Below are positions 4,883 through 5,214 of a DNA stretch of 5,214 nt, piece by piece. Below the pieces are notes generated by a model. The model was not told the DNA's origin. It made no database searches and saw only the letters and a list, made by a program, of their open reading frames with translations. Origin of the DNA: Oscillospiraceae bacterium (lineage in GTDB: Bacteria; Bacillota; Clostridia; Oscillospirales; Acutalibacteraceae); assembly GCA_029012165.1 (NCBI GenBank), contig JAQXLO010000274.1, positions 1-5,214 of the forward strand, read 5' to 3'. A program made the position numbers and the translations under genes. The stretch's first letter is position 1. Every line of letters begins with the position of its first letter.

Positions 4883-5214
4883 TTAGCTTTTTTCCTCTTC
4901 CGCCGGCTCCTGCGCCACGGATTCGGCCTCGGCGGTTTCCGCAGTCTTCCAAACGTGCAGAAGTCCGCGGTCATTCATCAGCTTGACCATGGTGATCATC
5001 AGCGGCATGACAAACATACCCAGCACGCCGAACAGCTGCAGACCGATGTACATACACATGATGGTGACGATGGGCGGCAGACCGAGGTTGGCGGCGACCA
5101 GCTTCGGCTCGATGATCTGGCGGATAACGGAGATCACTGCATACAAAATCAGCAGTCCGATACCCATGCCGATGTTGCCGGTGATGAAAGAGATGATCGC
5201 CCACGGCACCAGAA
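4883..5214 (-). CDS. AI-2E family transporter (UPF0118), C-terminal part
   Basis: The last 109 codons of a gene whose start lies beyond 5214; the family is usually 340-400 residues. Recognisable are the PWAI-ISFITGN segment near the cut edge, a hydrophobic helix (IGMGIGLLILYAVISVI), the family-typical RQIIEPKLV motif, GLPPIVT, and a last pair of membrane helices running through GLQLFGVLGMFVMPLMITMV. After these comes a cytoplasmic tail rich in Glu and Ala, ending EEEKS. Members are multi-spanning membrane proteins variously linked to autoinducer export or ion antiport, and the substrate cannot be told here. The TAA stop sits in the TTA flanking the palindromic element, so the insertion may have set the present C-terminus. 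The apparent GTG start at 5209 is an internal Val, because the frame stays open to the window edge. Confidence 0.85.
   Translation of the reverse strand, partial: LVPWAIISFITGNIGMGIGLLILYAVISVIRQIIEPKLVAANLGLPPIVTIMCMYIGLQLFGVLGMFVMPLMITMVKLMNDRGLLHVWKTAETAEAESVAQEPAEEEKS

Overview
All recognisable genes in this window read on the minus strand, so the transcriptional order runs from high to low coordinates. The sequence has moderately high GC genes, compact AT-richer spacers, strong SigA-type promoters (one a perfect TTGACA-17-TATAAT), purine-rich ribosome binding sites and genomically encoded CCA on the tRNAs. With a bile salt hydrolase of the Clostridium perfringens type, this suggests a gut-dwelling clostridial Firmicute, probably Oscillospiraceae/Ruminococcaceae. 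That placement is inference from gene types and composition.

Layout in transcription order: (1) the C-terminal part of an AI-2E/UPF0118 family membrane protein (5214-4883). (2) A 162-bp near-palindromic MITE-like element (4721-4882), flanked by TTA on both sides; its edge coincides with the transporter stop codon. (3) A tRNA-Thr(UGU) / tRNA-Tyr(GUA) pair with an extended -10 promoter, phased A-tracts upstream and a textbook terminator. (4) An AT-rich spacer with a possible gene remnant. (5) A complete bile salt hydrolase (4195-3227) with its own promoter. (6) A VTT/DedA-like (TVP38/TMEM64) membrane protein (3132-2464) with a consensus promoter and a terminator hairpin. (7) A second, roughly 96-bp inverted-repeat element (2303-2398). 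(8) A promoter driving a two-gene operon: a PP-loop protein recognised as MurL, the UDP-MurNAc-L-Ala-L-Glu epimerase (2217-859), overlapped by 17 nt by a MurD-type ligase (875 to the window edge).

The most interesting content is the murL-murD pair. In Xanthomonas, MurD2 attaches L-glutamate to UDP-MurNAc-L-Ala and MurL then epimerises that residue to D-glutamate, replacing the usual MurI glutamate racemase plus D-Glu-specific MurD. The tight overlap with probable translational coupling here, and unusual motifs in the ligase, suggest that this Firmicute carries the same alternative route. The two non-coding palindromic elements are the other items that gene annotation alone does not explain.
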